Assembly: GCF_008195825.1 (NCBI RefSeq)
Contig: NZ_CP043329.1
Location: forward strand, 1,240,001 to 1,304,000
Reading direction: 5' to 3'
DNA length: 64,000 nucleotides
DNA from: Pedobacter aquae
GTDB lineage: Bacteria > Bacteroidota > Bacteroidia > Sphingobacteriales > Sphingobacteriaceae
Made by a program: the position numbers and the translations under genes. Below are positions 34,009-42,128 of the stretch, piece after piece (the stretch's first letter is position 1; each line of letters starts with the position of its first letter). The notes beneath the pieces were generated by a model, which saw only the letters and a program-made list of their open reading frames with translations, was not told the origin of the DNA and ran no database searches.

Positions 34009-34601
34009 TCGTGTAAGCTACTTACCCCGCCAGAAACTATAAATTTCATTGCTTGTGATGATGATATAGGTAAAGGCTTAATTTTATCAGCTTTTACAAT
34101 AACCAATTCACCAGCAAAAGAATAAGACCAAGGGAAATAAACAGCCACTTCATCGGTTAAACCTAAAATTTTCAAGTCTTTTTGTGTTAAGAAACCAATT
34201 TTCTTTGTTCCATCGCTTGTTTCTACCAATACAGGTTCGTTTAATTTTTTCTCATCGCCTACAATAGCTTCTGTAATATCTTTTACAGAGGAGTATAAAA
34301 ATTTAAAAACCGGAATTCTGTTTAACCATCTCCCAAACCAATTGTAAATAGGTTCTGTGATGAGGTATGTAGCAATAATTCCAAAAAAAAGAATAATTAC
34401 TATTACCGATAAAATACCTAAGCCTGGTATGTAAAGCGGTTCTCCTGTATTAGGGTCGGTAATGAAACTATCGCTAAAATTTAAAACAGAATCTAAAGAA
34501 GTAAAAGCCCAAAACAAGATTAAAATTGCTGCACCCATAGGTAAAATCAACAATAAACCTTTTATAAAATATCTCAGTAAAGCATTAATAATTCTTTTCA
34601 T
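34005..34601 (-). CDS. DUF502 family membrane protein
   Basis: 198 residues. Two N-terminal membrane helices (LRYFIKGLLLILPMGAAILI and GILSVIVIILFFGIIATYLI) and a C-terminal soluble region with IPVFKFLYSSVKDITEAI, characteristic of DUF502. The role is unknown. It follows the MurF-Alr gene by three bases on the same strand. Confidence 0.85.
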   Translation of the reverse strand: MKRIINALLRYFIKGLLLILPMGAAILILFWAFTSLDSVLNFSDSFITDPNTGEPLYIPGLGILSVIVIILFFGIIATYLITEPIYNWFGRWLNRIPVFKFLYSSVKDITEAIVGDEKKLNEPVLVETSDGTKKIGFLTQKDLKILGLTDEVAVYFPWSYSFAGELVIVKADKIKPLPISSSQAMKFIVSGGVSSLHD

Positions 34602-34604
34602 AAC

Positions 34605-37056
34605 TTATTCGTAGTAATATACACGTTTAACCCTTTGTGAAATATTGGTAAGCACCTCATAAGGAATGGTTTGTAGCTGCCCTGCTATTTTATAAAGTAA
34701 AGGTTGCGAATCAAAAATAATAACCTCATCTCCTTCTCTAACATCTTTACCGGTAACATCCAACATACACATATCCATACAAATATTGCCAATGGTAAAT
34801 ACTTCTTGATGATTGATAAACATACTCCCCACACCTTTTCCTAAAGCTCTTGGATAACCATCGGCATAGCCAATTTTAACTGTTGCAATTTCACCGTCTT
34901 GCTGCATTACACCTACTCTACCATAACCAATAGTATCGCCTTTTTTAGCTTTTTAACTTGTGATACCGTAGTTTTTAAGGTTGCTACCTGATATAAGCTT
35001 GTATCATCCTTAGATAAATTATCTATACCATATAAGCCAATTCCTAAACGCACCATATTAAACTGTGCTTGTGGCCATCTTCTTATGGCAGATGTGTTGC
35101 AAATGTGCTTTATAAATGAATAACCAATTTCTGTTTCCAAATTTTGGCAAAAAGCATCAAATTTTTGAATTTGAGACTTTGTATAATCATCATGCTGCGG
35201 GGCCTCGCTAGCAGCTAAATGAGAGAATACTGTTTTAACTTTTACCGTTTCATTATTTAATAAAAACGATTTAATAGCAGATAAATCTTTCTCCTCAAAA
35301 CCTAAACGATGCATACCGGTATCTAATTTCAAATGGATGGGGTATTGCGTTCTATGTAGTGTTTTAAGATATTGATGTAAAGATGATAAAGCCGTAAAAC
35401 TAAATATTTCTGGTTCTAGATTGTATTTCACAATGGCGTCAAAAGAAGAAACTTCTGGGCTCATCACCATAATTGGTAACGTTATACCTGCTTGTCTAAG
35501 CGCTATACCTTCATCAGCGTAAGCAACAGCTAAATAGTCTACTTTATTGTATTGTAACAAGTTAGCTATTTCATAACTTCCGCTTCCGTAGGCAAAAGCT
35601 TTTACCATAGCCATTAATTTTACTCCCGGCTGTAATTTTGATTTATAATAATTTAAGTTTTGCTCTAAAGCATTTAGGTTGATTTCTAGAATGGTTTCGT
35701 GAACTTTTTGAGTTAATATCTTAGAAATTTTTTCGAACTTAAATTGCCTTGCTCCTTTTAATAAAATGGCTTCATTGTTAAAATCATCCAGATTATACTG
35801 TTTAAGAAAAGTATCTGTATCTAAAAAAAACTGACTATTAGCATTAAAAAACGTTTTAAAATTTGATAACTGTGAGCCAATAGCAATTAATTTATCGATC
35901 TTTTTAGCTTTTAAAAGCTTAGCAACTTTGCTATAAAGCATCTCACTCTTCAAGCCAGATTGTTGAATATCTGATAAAATAAGGGTCTTTACAGGATGCT
36001 GGTTTTGTTGATTAAGAAAATCTAAAGCAATTTCTAAAGAAGAAATATCAGAGTTGTAGCTATCATCAATAATAGAAGTTTGGTTGATACCACTTTTTAA
36101 CTCTAACCTCATTTTAACTTGATGCAGCTTTTCTAATCTGGCTGAAATCACAGGTATGGATACCTTTAATGCCAATAAAGTTGCCAAACAGGTAATAGCA
36201 TTCTCTATAGATGCTTTATCTGTAAAAGGGATTTTAATATTAAAATCTTCTTGCTGATAAGAACAGGTTAATAGCGTATGTTGGTCTACTAAAGTTTGAT
36301 TTTTAATTATTAAATCAGCATCTTGAGTAAAACTCCAAGTAAAAACATTAACCTGAGGAGCTTTAAAAGAAACAAATTCTTGATTACAGATGAGTAATTT
36401 CACTTCTTGAAAAAGCTCAAACTTCTCTTTTATTTTTCTGCTCTGTTTATAAAGCCTTCATCATGCGGACTACCAATATTTGTTAAAATACCAATATCGG
36501 GCTTAATGATATTTTGAAGTCTAAGCATTTCATGAGGTAAGGATAGGCCAGCCTCAAAAATGCCAAAATCAAACTGCTTATCCATTTGCCAAACAGCAAG
36601 TGGTACTCCTATTTGCGAGTTATAACTTTTAGGACTTCTTACCACATAATAGTCTGGTGCTAATAGCTGAAAAAGCCATTCTTTAACAATGGTTTTACCA
36701 TTACTTCCGGTAATACCAATAACCGGATAATGAAATTTACTTCTGTGATGAGCTGTTAACTGTTGTAAAGCATTTAAAGTATCAGGAGTGTAAATGAAAT
36801 TTGCTTCTGGAAAATCTTTAATATTAAAATCTTGCTGATGATAAACAAAAGCTCTTACACCAGCTTTATATAAAGCTGGGATGAACTGATGAGCATCTTT
36901 TCTTCCTTTTAAAACAAAGAAAACAGAGGAATGTGCATCAGAAACCTTTCTACTATCTGTTAAAATAGTATGAATAATTTGATTTGGATGAACTAAAACG
37001 CATTGCTCTCCTATTAAAGTGGCTATTTCCTGAATTGAATATATTTCTGAATTCAT
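34605..37056 (-). pseudogene. murF-alr: Bifunctional MurF ligase/alanine racemase, split by two frameshifts
   Basis: The fused enzyme joins UDP-MurNAc-tripeptide:D-Ala-D-Ala ligase and alanine racemase, standard in Bacteroidetes. Reading from ATG 37056, the MurF part has ITGSNGKTIVKEW; the frame then ends at 36430 after FINRAEK. Adding one base to the five-T run at 36433-36437 restores IKEKFELFQEVKLL. The racemase has the PLP lysine in MVKAFAYGSGS. A second break at the six-T run 34941-34946 is likewise repaired by one base, restoring KKGDTIGYGRVG and the catalytic GYADGYPRAL. Total about 815 residues. As both activities are essential, sequencing error is the likeliest cause. Confidence 0.88.
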
Positions 37057-37108
37057 TTGAAGCAAATTTGGCGATTATATATGAATAACACTAATTTTAT
37101 GCTTCAAC

Positions 37109-37573
37109 ATGGAAAAAGAAAAACCATTAAAATACATTGATAAAAAAACAGCTTTACTAAAAGCAGAAGCGTATTGTGCTTACCAAGAAAGAAGTCAGTA
37201 CGAAGTAAGAACCAAACTTTTAAATTTAGGCTTAAAATTTCAAGAACTAGAAGAGGTTATTACAGCTTTAATAGAGAATAACTTCTTGAACGAAGCCCGC
37301 TTTGCGCAAGCCTTTTCTCAAGGAAAGTTAAGGATGAAAGGTTGGGGAAGAAACAAAATTAAGCAAGGTTTGGTTGCCAAAGGTGTATCTGTACCCATTA
37401 TAAAATCTGCTTTACAAAAAATAAATAAAGAAGAGTATGCCGATAAGCTTACAGATGTGTTGAAGAAAAAGCATAAAGAATATCAGTTTAAAGATGATTA
37501 TACTACTAAAAATAAGCTCATAAAGCATGCTTTGAGTCGGGGTTTTGAGTATGATTTAATTTTTTTGTACTGA
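37109..37573 (+). CDS. recX: RecX regulatory protein
   Basis: 154 residues. It modulates RecA filaments. The family pattern of three-helix repeats is seen: AEAYCAYQERSQYEVRTKL, then LIENNFLNEARFAQAFSQGK, then RMKGWGRNKIKQGLVAKGVS. Length is typical. It is divergent from murF-alr, with a 52-base shared intergenic space, and is followed by the tRNA array. Confidence 0.92.
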   Translation: MEKEKPLKYIDKKTALLKAEAYCAYQERSQYEVRTKLLNLGLKFQELEEVITALIENNFLNEARFAQAFSQGKLRMKGWGRNKIKQGLVAKGVSVPIIKSALQKINKEEYADKLTDVLKKKHKEYQFKDDYTTKNKLIKHALSRGFEYDLIFLY

Positions 37574-37619
37574 ATAATAATGGCTTAAAGCAATAATTGA
37601 AAATTTTTGCAAAGAGGAC

Positions 37620-37649
37620 TTGCAAACTCTTTTTTTCTGCCTATATTTG
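37620..37649 (+). promoter_or_regulatory. Strong promoter of the tRNA array (TTG-N19-TATATTTG)
   Basis: TTG at 37620-37622 and TATATTTG at 37642-37649 are 19 bases apart, an almost ideal Bacteroidetes promoter, 43 bases before the first tRNA. Its quality fits stable-RNA transcription. Confidence 0.8.
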
Positions 37650-37691
37650 CACTCCCTTCACAGGGAAACGTTCTTTAAGAATTTAAATTAT

Positions 37692-37764
37692 GCGAAAGTA
37701 GCTCAGTTGGTAGAGCACAACCTTGCCAAGGTTGGGGTCGCGAGTTCGAATCTCGTCTTTCGCT
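37692..37764 (+). tRNA. tRNA-Gly (GCC), copy 1
   Basis: 73 nt. Acceptor GCGAAAG/CTTTCGC, D-arm with AGCTCAGTTGG, anticodon loop with GCC, T-arm GTTCGAATC and discriminator T. No CCA is encoded (CTAA follows). First member of the array. Confidence 0.98.
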
Positions 37765-37799
37765 CTAAGGGATGAAAATCCTGATTTGTGGTAACACAA

Positions 37800-37885
37800 G
37801 CTGAAGTGGTGGAACTGGTAGACACGCAGGACTTAAAATCCTGTTCGCCCTAAAGCGAGTGCGGGTTCGATTCCCGCCTTCAGTA
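37800..37885 (+). tRNA. tRNA-Leu (TAA), copy 1
   Basis: 86 nt with a long variable arm (TTCGCCCTAAAGCGAG). Acceptor GCTGAAG/CTTCAGT, anticodon loop CTTAAAA giving TAA, T-arm GGTTCGATTCC, discriminator A. CCA is not encoded (CAAA follows). Confidence 0.97.
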
Positions 37886-37944
37886 CAAAAATCAATCAAA
37901 AGGCTTTGATTGTTATTCTTTAGCAAGTAAAGAATATAATACAT

Positions 37945-38017
37945 GCGAAAGTAGCTCAGTTGGTAGAGCACAACCTTGCCAAGGTTGGGGTCGCGAGTTC
38001 GAATCTCGTCTTTCGCT
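37945..38017 (+). tRNA. tRNA-Gly (GCC), copy 2
   Basis: Identical to the first tRNA-Gly over all 73 nt, but here the discriminator T is followed directly by CCA in the genome. It lies 60 bases after copy 1 of tRNA-Leu, behind an 8-bp hairpin (ATTCTTTA/TAAAGAAT at 37915-37935). Confidence 0.98.
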
Positions 38018-38024
38018 CCATGAG

Positions 38025-38052
38025 AACCTTCCCTACCAGGAAGGTTTTTATT
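38025..38052 (+). terminator. Hairpin with T-run between second Gly and Leu tRNA genes
   Basis: An 8-bp stem AACCTTCC/GGAAGGTT, six-base loop and T-rich tail (TTTATTTTA). It looks like an intrinsic terminator, yet another tRNA-Leu starts 18 bases later with no promoter visible. Confidence 0.7.
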
Positions 38053-38069
38053 TTACAGCTTCTAAAGCT

Positions 38070-38155
38070 GCTGAAGTGGTGGAACTGGTAGACACGCAGG
38101 ACTTAAAATCCTGTTCGCCCTAAAGCGAGTGCGGGTTCGATTCCCGCCTTCAGTA
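38070..38155 (+). tRNA. tRNA-Leu (TAA), copy 2
   Basis: Identical to the first tRNA-Leu over 86 nt, discriminator A, no encoded CCA. It ends two bases before the array's final terminator. Confidence 0.97.
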
Positions 38156-38156
38156 C

Positions 38157-38188
38157 AAAAGCCCGGTATGAAAATATCGGGCTTTTTT
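38157..38188 (+). terminator. Terminator of the tRNA array
   Basis: Stem AGCCCG/CGGGCT extended by further pairs, loop near GAAAA, then six T. It closes the Gly-Leu-Gly-Leu array. Confidence 0.88.
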
Positions 38189-38420
38189 GTTTTATTTCCA
38201 CAAAATAGAAGAAGAAAATATTTAAAAAGCTTTATTGTTATTTATGATTTATAGTTTAAAGTTTTGAATAATAAACAATTAGACTCATGAAGAGCAGTAA
38301 AGAATTGTAAACAGCGTTTAACTGTACCCCATTAACCTTTATTTAATTTAAAAAATAATATTCATCTTTTTTAAAACAAAAATAATATTGCATATTGTAT
38401 CAATTAATTTTAAAAATCAT

Positions 38421-38645
38421 ATGAAAAAAATTCTTTTTTTAGCACTTATTGCTTTATCAATGTCTAGTTGTGCAACCGTATTTGGCGGAAAGGTTACTGC
38501 TTATCAAAAAACAAAACCAAAAGATGGTGAACAACAACGTTCTGTTAGACCTGTTCCTTTAATTGCAAACATTATATTGTTTCCTCTAGGTTTAGTAGTT
38601 GATTTTGCAACTGGTGCGGCATATAAGCCAGAACCAAAAAAATAA
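38421..38645 (+). CDS. Small lipoprotein
   Basis: 74 residues from ATG 38421; a TTG at 38388 lies in AT-rich leader and would spoil the signal peptide. Signal peptide and lipobox LSMSSC (Cys about 17), then a basic segment with TKPKDGEQQRSV and a hydrophobic stretch (PLIANIILFPLGLVVDF) that may lie in the membrane. It resembles small YceK/Pcp-like lipoproteins with a CATVFGG motif. Function unknown. A hairpin follows the stop. Confidence 0.78.
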   Translation: MKKILFLALIALSMSSCATVFGGKVTAYQKTKPKDGEQQRSVRPVPLIANIILFPLGLVVDFATGAAYKPEPKK

Positions 38646-38652
38646 TTTTATT

Positions 38653-38682
38653 CAGCGCCTCTTTATTTGAGGCGCTGCTTTA
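38653..38682 (+). terminator. Hairpin terminator after the small lipoprotein gene
   Basis: A 9-bp stem CAGCGCCTC/GAGGCGCTG with a seven-base loop followed by a short CTTTAAT tail. The T-run is weak, so termination may be partial. Confidence 0.6.
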
Positions 38683-38712
38683 ATCTTAATAGGAATTAAA
38701 TTTATATCTACT

Positions 38713-38734
38713 TTAAGAAGCTTAATCTTCTTAA
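38713..38734. repeat. 8-bp hairpin upstream of the secreted nuclease gene
   Basis: TTAAGAAG/CTTCTTAA with a six-base loop, 64 bases upstream of the nuclease start. Possible operator or leader structure; short enough to be chance. Confidence 0.35.
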
Positions 38735-38797
38735 CTCCTTCTCGCATTCTCTAAAAGAATCTTTTACATTAGCTGCTTAAAGATTTTTAAAATTTCC

Positions 38798-39820
38798 ATG
38801 AAGAAACTAATACTTATTTATCTTTTTGTTTTTGCTTTTTATAATGTATTTGCACAACAAGAGGCTACTACAAAAAGTGGCAAAAAAGTTTGGTTATGGA
38901 AAAACGGTACTTGGACTTATGCTGATAACTTACAAACTGAGAACTTTAGGCCTTCTAAAACTCCTAAACTAGAACTTCCTAAGCTTACAAAAAGTGATAT
39001 CATTATACAACATAGCGGATTTTCACTTTCTTATAATGAATTGCATGAGCAAGCTAATTGGGTGGCTTATGAGTTAACCAAAGAAGAAACAGTTAAAGTT
39101 CATAGCAGAACAGATAAATTTTTAGAAGATCCAAAAGTTAAAACCAGAACAGCTAACGCTAAAGATTACGCTTCGTCTGGTTATGACCGTGGACATTTAG
39201 CGCCTGCTGCGGACATGGTATGGTCTGCAACAGCTATGGCAGAAAGTTTTTATTACAGCAATATGAGCCCACAAAACCCCGGTTTTAACCGCGGTATATG
39301 GAAAAAATTAGAAGAACTAGTTAGGACCTGGGCTGTAGAAAATGAAGCTTTATACATAGCAACTGGCCCTGTTTTAAATAGTGGTTTACCAAGTATAGGA
39401 ACAAATAAAGTAAGTGTACCCAACTATTATTATAAAGTAATTTTAGACTATAAAGCACCCGAAATTAAAGGTATAGGCTTTATTTTAGAGAATAAAAGTT
39501 CTAGCCAACCGCTTCAATCTTATGCAGTTAGTATAGATAGCGTAGAAAAATTTACTGGTATTGATTTCTTTGTTTCTTTACCTGATGAAGAAGAAGCAAT
39601 TATCGAGAAGAAGATATGCTTAGCTTGTTGGTCTTGGGATAGTACAATACCCAAAAATGAAGCAAATACGCTAAAACAAGAAAAACCCTCAGAAGAAAAC
39701 AATGTTAACAAAGCTGAAGTTAAAACATCATCAGCTGTACAATGCTCAGGAATTACAAAAGCTGGCGCAAGATGCAAGCGTAGAACTACTAATGCTAACG
39801 GAAAGTGTTATCAGCATTAA
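38798..39820 (+). CDS. Secreted DNA/RNA non-specific endonuclease with Cys-rich tail
   Basis: 340 residues. Signal peptide ending near NVFAQ, a linker domain with WLWKNGTWTY, then the NUC1-type beta-beta-alpha-metal nuclease: SGYDRGHLAPAADM has the catalytic DRGH histidine and SNMSPQNPGFNRGIWKKLE the metal-binding Asn. After about residue 300 a short C-terminal module, CSGITKAGARCKRRTTNANG plus a final CYQH, has a zinc-knuckle-like Cys pattern (DUF5763-like). It degrades nucleic acids outside the cytoplasm, probably for nutrition. Confidence 0.92.
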   Translation: MKKLILIYLFVFAFYNVFAQQEATTKSGKKVWLWKNGTWTYADNLQTENFRPSKTPKLELPKLTKSDIIIQHSGFSLSYNELHEQANWVAYELTKEETVKVHSRTDKFLEDPKVKTRTANAKDYASSGYDRGHLAPAADMVWSATAMAESFYYSNMSPQNPGFNRGIWKKLEELVRTWAVENEALYIATGPVLNSGLPSIGTNKVSVPNYYYKVILDYKAPEIKGIGFILENKSSSQPLQSYAVSIDSVEKFTGIDFFVSLPDEEEAIIEKKICLACWSWDSTIPKNEANTLKQEKPSEENNVNKAEVKTSSAVQCSGITKAGARCKRRTTNANGKCYQH

Positions 39821-40248
39821 ACTTTAAAGCTTAACTCGCATAATAATATCTCGCCAGAGGCATCATCAATTTCTGCTACTTCGTCAAGAAATAAATCCCA
39901 ATCTCCATCAGTAAATAAATTGCCTTCATATTCCTGAGTTTGGCTATAATAGTTAAAATGCCACTCGTCTATCTCATCTAAATCATCTAAAGAGTAAGAA
40001 CGTACGCTAAAGCCATCTTCGCTGATGTTGACACTCCAAATAGCAGTTAAAGCACCGCTTTGTTTTGAGATAGAGAAAGAAATATCAAAATCGCCAACAA
40101 GCTCTGGCATGTTTTCTAAGTAATTTTTGATTTTTTGCGCAGCAATTTGTTGCTCTTCTTTTATGAGATCTTTATCTTCTATTAACTGAAAAAACTCAAT
40201 AAAATAGTTCTGATATCTGATAAGTAGGTTTCTGAATATATGATCCAT
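39817..40248 (-). CDS. Acidic protein of unknown function
   Basis: 143 residues from ATG 40248; a GTG at 40266 is a longer option. No signal peptide or membrane segment. The composition is strikingly acidic, with the runs SYSLDDLDEIDEWHF and FLDEVAEIDDASGEILLCE. I recognise no domain. It overlaps the stop of the nuclease gene by four bases. Upstream lies the DnaA-box-containing region before pyrG. Confidence 0.7.
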   Translation of the reverse strand: MDHIFRNLLIRYQNYFIEFFQLIEDKDLIKEEQQIAAQKIKNYLENMPELVGDFDISFSISKQSGALTAIWSVNISEDGFSVRSYSLDDLDEIDEWHFNYYSQTQEYEGNLFTDGDWDLFLDEVAEIDDASGEILLCELSFKV

Positions 40249-40355
40249 AAATTGTGATTTAAGCACAAAAATAACAGAAATAATATGTAAAAAATAAAAT
40301 TGCTGAGAAGGGCTGATTACTAATCCTTTAAATTAATATGTTGCCATATTTTAGC

Positions 40356-40489
40356 TTATCCACAAAGGCTATTTTCTCCACACCTCTTATACTATCAGAA
40401 AAAAACCTTACTTTTGAATCCCGTACAAAAAGATTTAGAAAAAAGGCATTTTTCGAGCTCCAATTCTAAGTTTTTAAAGATTATCCACA
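40356..40489. other. Intergenic cluster of DnaA-box-like sites before pyrG
   Basis: Two perfect TTATCCACA 9-mers (40356-40364 and 40481-40489) and one single-mismatch TTCTCCACA (40374-40382) occur in the 243-base AT-rich space. Two weaker sites flank a region after yidC (43966-43985). This could be an origin-associated or DnaA-regulated region, but the count is small and the AT richness raises the chance of random matches. Confidence 0.4.
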
Positions 40490-40493
40490 TACA

Positions 40494-42106
40494 ATGACTA
40501 AGTATATTTTGTTACGGGCGGCGTTACATCGTCTTTAGGGAAAGGTATTATTTCCGCATCATTAGCTAAACTTTTACAAGCAAGAGGTTACAGCGTAACT
40601 ATCCAAAAATTTGATCCTTATATCAATATTGATCCAGGAACGTTAAACCCTTATGAGCATGGCGAGTGCTTTGTAACTGAAGATGGTGCCGAAACAGATT
40701 TAGACTTAGGTCACTATGAGCGTTTCTTAAACATCCCAACATCGCAAGCTAATAATATAACTACAGGTAGAATCTACCAAAACGTTATCAATAAAGAAAG
40801 ACAAGGCGAGTTCTTAGGAAAAACAGTACAAGTTATTCCGCATATTACCGATGAGATTAAACGCAATATGCGCTTATTAGGTGAAAGCGGTAATTTTGAT
40901 ATCGTTATTACTGAGCTTGGCGGTACCGTTGGTGATATTGAATCTTTACCTTACATAGAAGCTGTAAGACAGTTTAAATGGGAAGTTGGCTCTAATAATG
41001 CGCTAGTTATCCATTTAACATTAATTCCGTTTTTGGCTGCTGCCGGAGAATTAAAAACTAAACCTACACAGCACTCGGTTAAAATGTTGCTAGAGTATGG
41101 CATACAGCCAGATATTCTGGTTTGTAGAACAGAACACCACATCAGCCAAGACATCAGAAAGAAGATTGCTCAATTTTGTAACGTAAATTTAAATGCCGTT
41201 ATAGAATCTATTGACGCAAGCACCATTTATGATGTGCCTTTGTTGATGTTAAAAGAGCAATTAGACCGTACAGTTCTAAGTAAATTAAAACTTCCTCTTA
41301 AAAATGAACCTGATTTAGAAAGTTGGAAAGATTTCTTAGGCAGATTAAAGAATCCTACCGCAGAAGTTAGAATTGGTTTGGTAGGTAAATATGTAGAGTT
41401 ACCCGATGCTTATAAATCTATAACAGAATCTTTTATACATGCCGGAGCTTTTAATGAGTGCAAAGTACGTGTAGAGTGTATCCACTCTGAAGGTATTACA
41501 GAAGAAAACGTTAAAGCTAAACTAGGTAAACTGGATGGTGTTTTAGTAGCGCCAGGTTTTGGTGCCCGTGGTATTGAAGGTAAAATTACTGCTATAAAGT
41601 TTATTAGAGAGAACAATATTCCTTTCTTTGGTATCTGTTTAGGGATGCAATGTGCAGTTATAGAATTTGGAAGAAATGTTTTAGGACTAACACATGCCCA
41701 TAGTACAGAAATGAACGAAGATACAGAGCATGCTGTTATTTCTATGATGGAAGAGCAAAAGAAAGTTACTTTAAAAGGTGGTACTATGCGTTTGGGTTCT
41801 TACCCTTGCGAGCTTAAAAAAGGCTCTAAAGCTTATAGTATTTACGGAAAATCTAAAATTACAGAGAGGCACAGACACAGATATGAGTTTAATAATGCTT
41901 TCTTAAAACAATATGAAGATGCCGGAATGATAGCCTCTGGTATTAACCCAGAGAATAATTTAGTAGAGATTGTAGAGTTAAAGAACCATCCATATTTCGT
42001 TGCTTCACAATTTCACCCCGAATTAAAATCAACAGTTGCTAATCCTCACCCACTTTTTGTTAAATTTGTCGCCGCTTCATTAGAACATTCTAAAAAGAAG
42101 CATTAA
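40494..42106 (+). pseudogene. pyrG: CTP synthase, with an N-terminal frameshift
   Basis: Full length about 538 residues. It makes CTP from UTP using glutamine. ATG 40494 gives MTKYI, then the frame is lost in the TTTT run at 40507-40510; adding one T yields [20 protein letters not shown], the conserved amidoligase P-loop. Downstream everything is intact: the ligase domain, then the glutaminase with [10 protein letters not shown] (catalytic Cys) and HPELKS. An ATG at 40868 opens the downstream frame, but starting there loses the ATP site. A sequencing error is likeliest. YidC follows after 22 bases. Confidence 0.93.
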
Positions 42107-42128
42107 GAACAGCATATAAATAGATATA

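Noticed and set aside
37765-37971. A 68-residue minus-strand frame
   Set aside because: It lies across tRNA genes on the opposite strand and has no protein-like features.
37692-38155. Direct repeats resembling a CRISPR or integrated element
   Set aside because: They are fully explained as duplicated tRNA-Gly and tRNA-Leu genes.
40868-42106. pyrG beginning at ATG 40868
   Set aside because: The frame upstream encodes conserved CTP synthase N-terminus once one T is added at 40507-40510; starting at 40868 would delete the ATP-binding P-loop.
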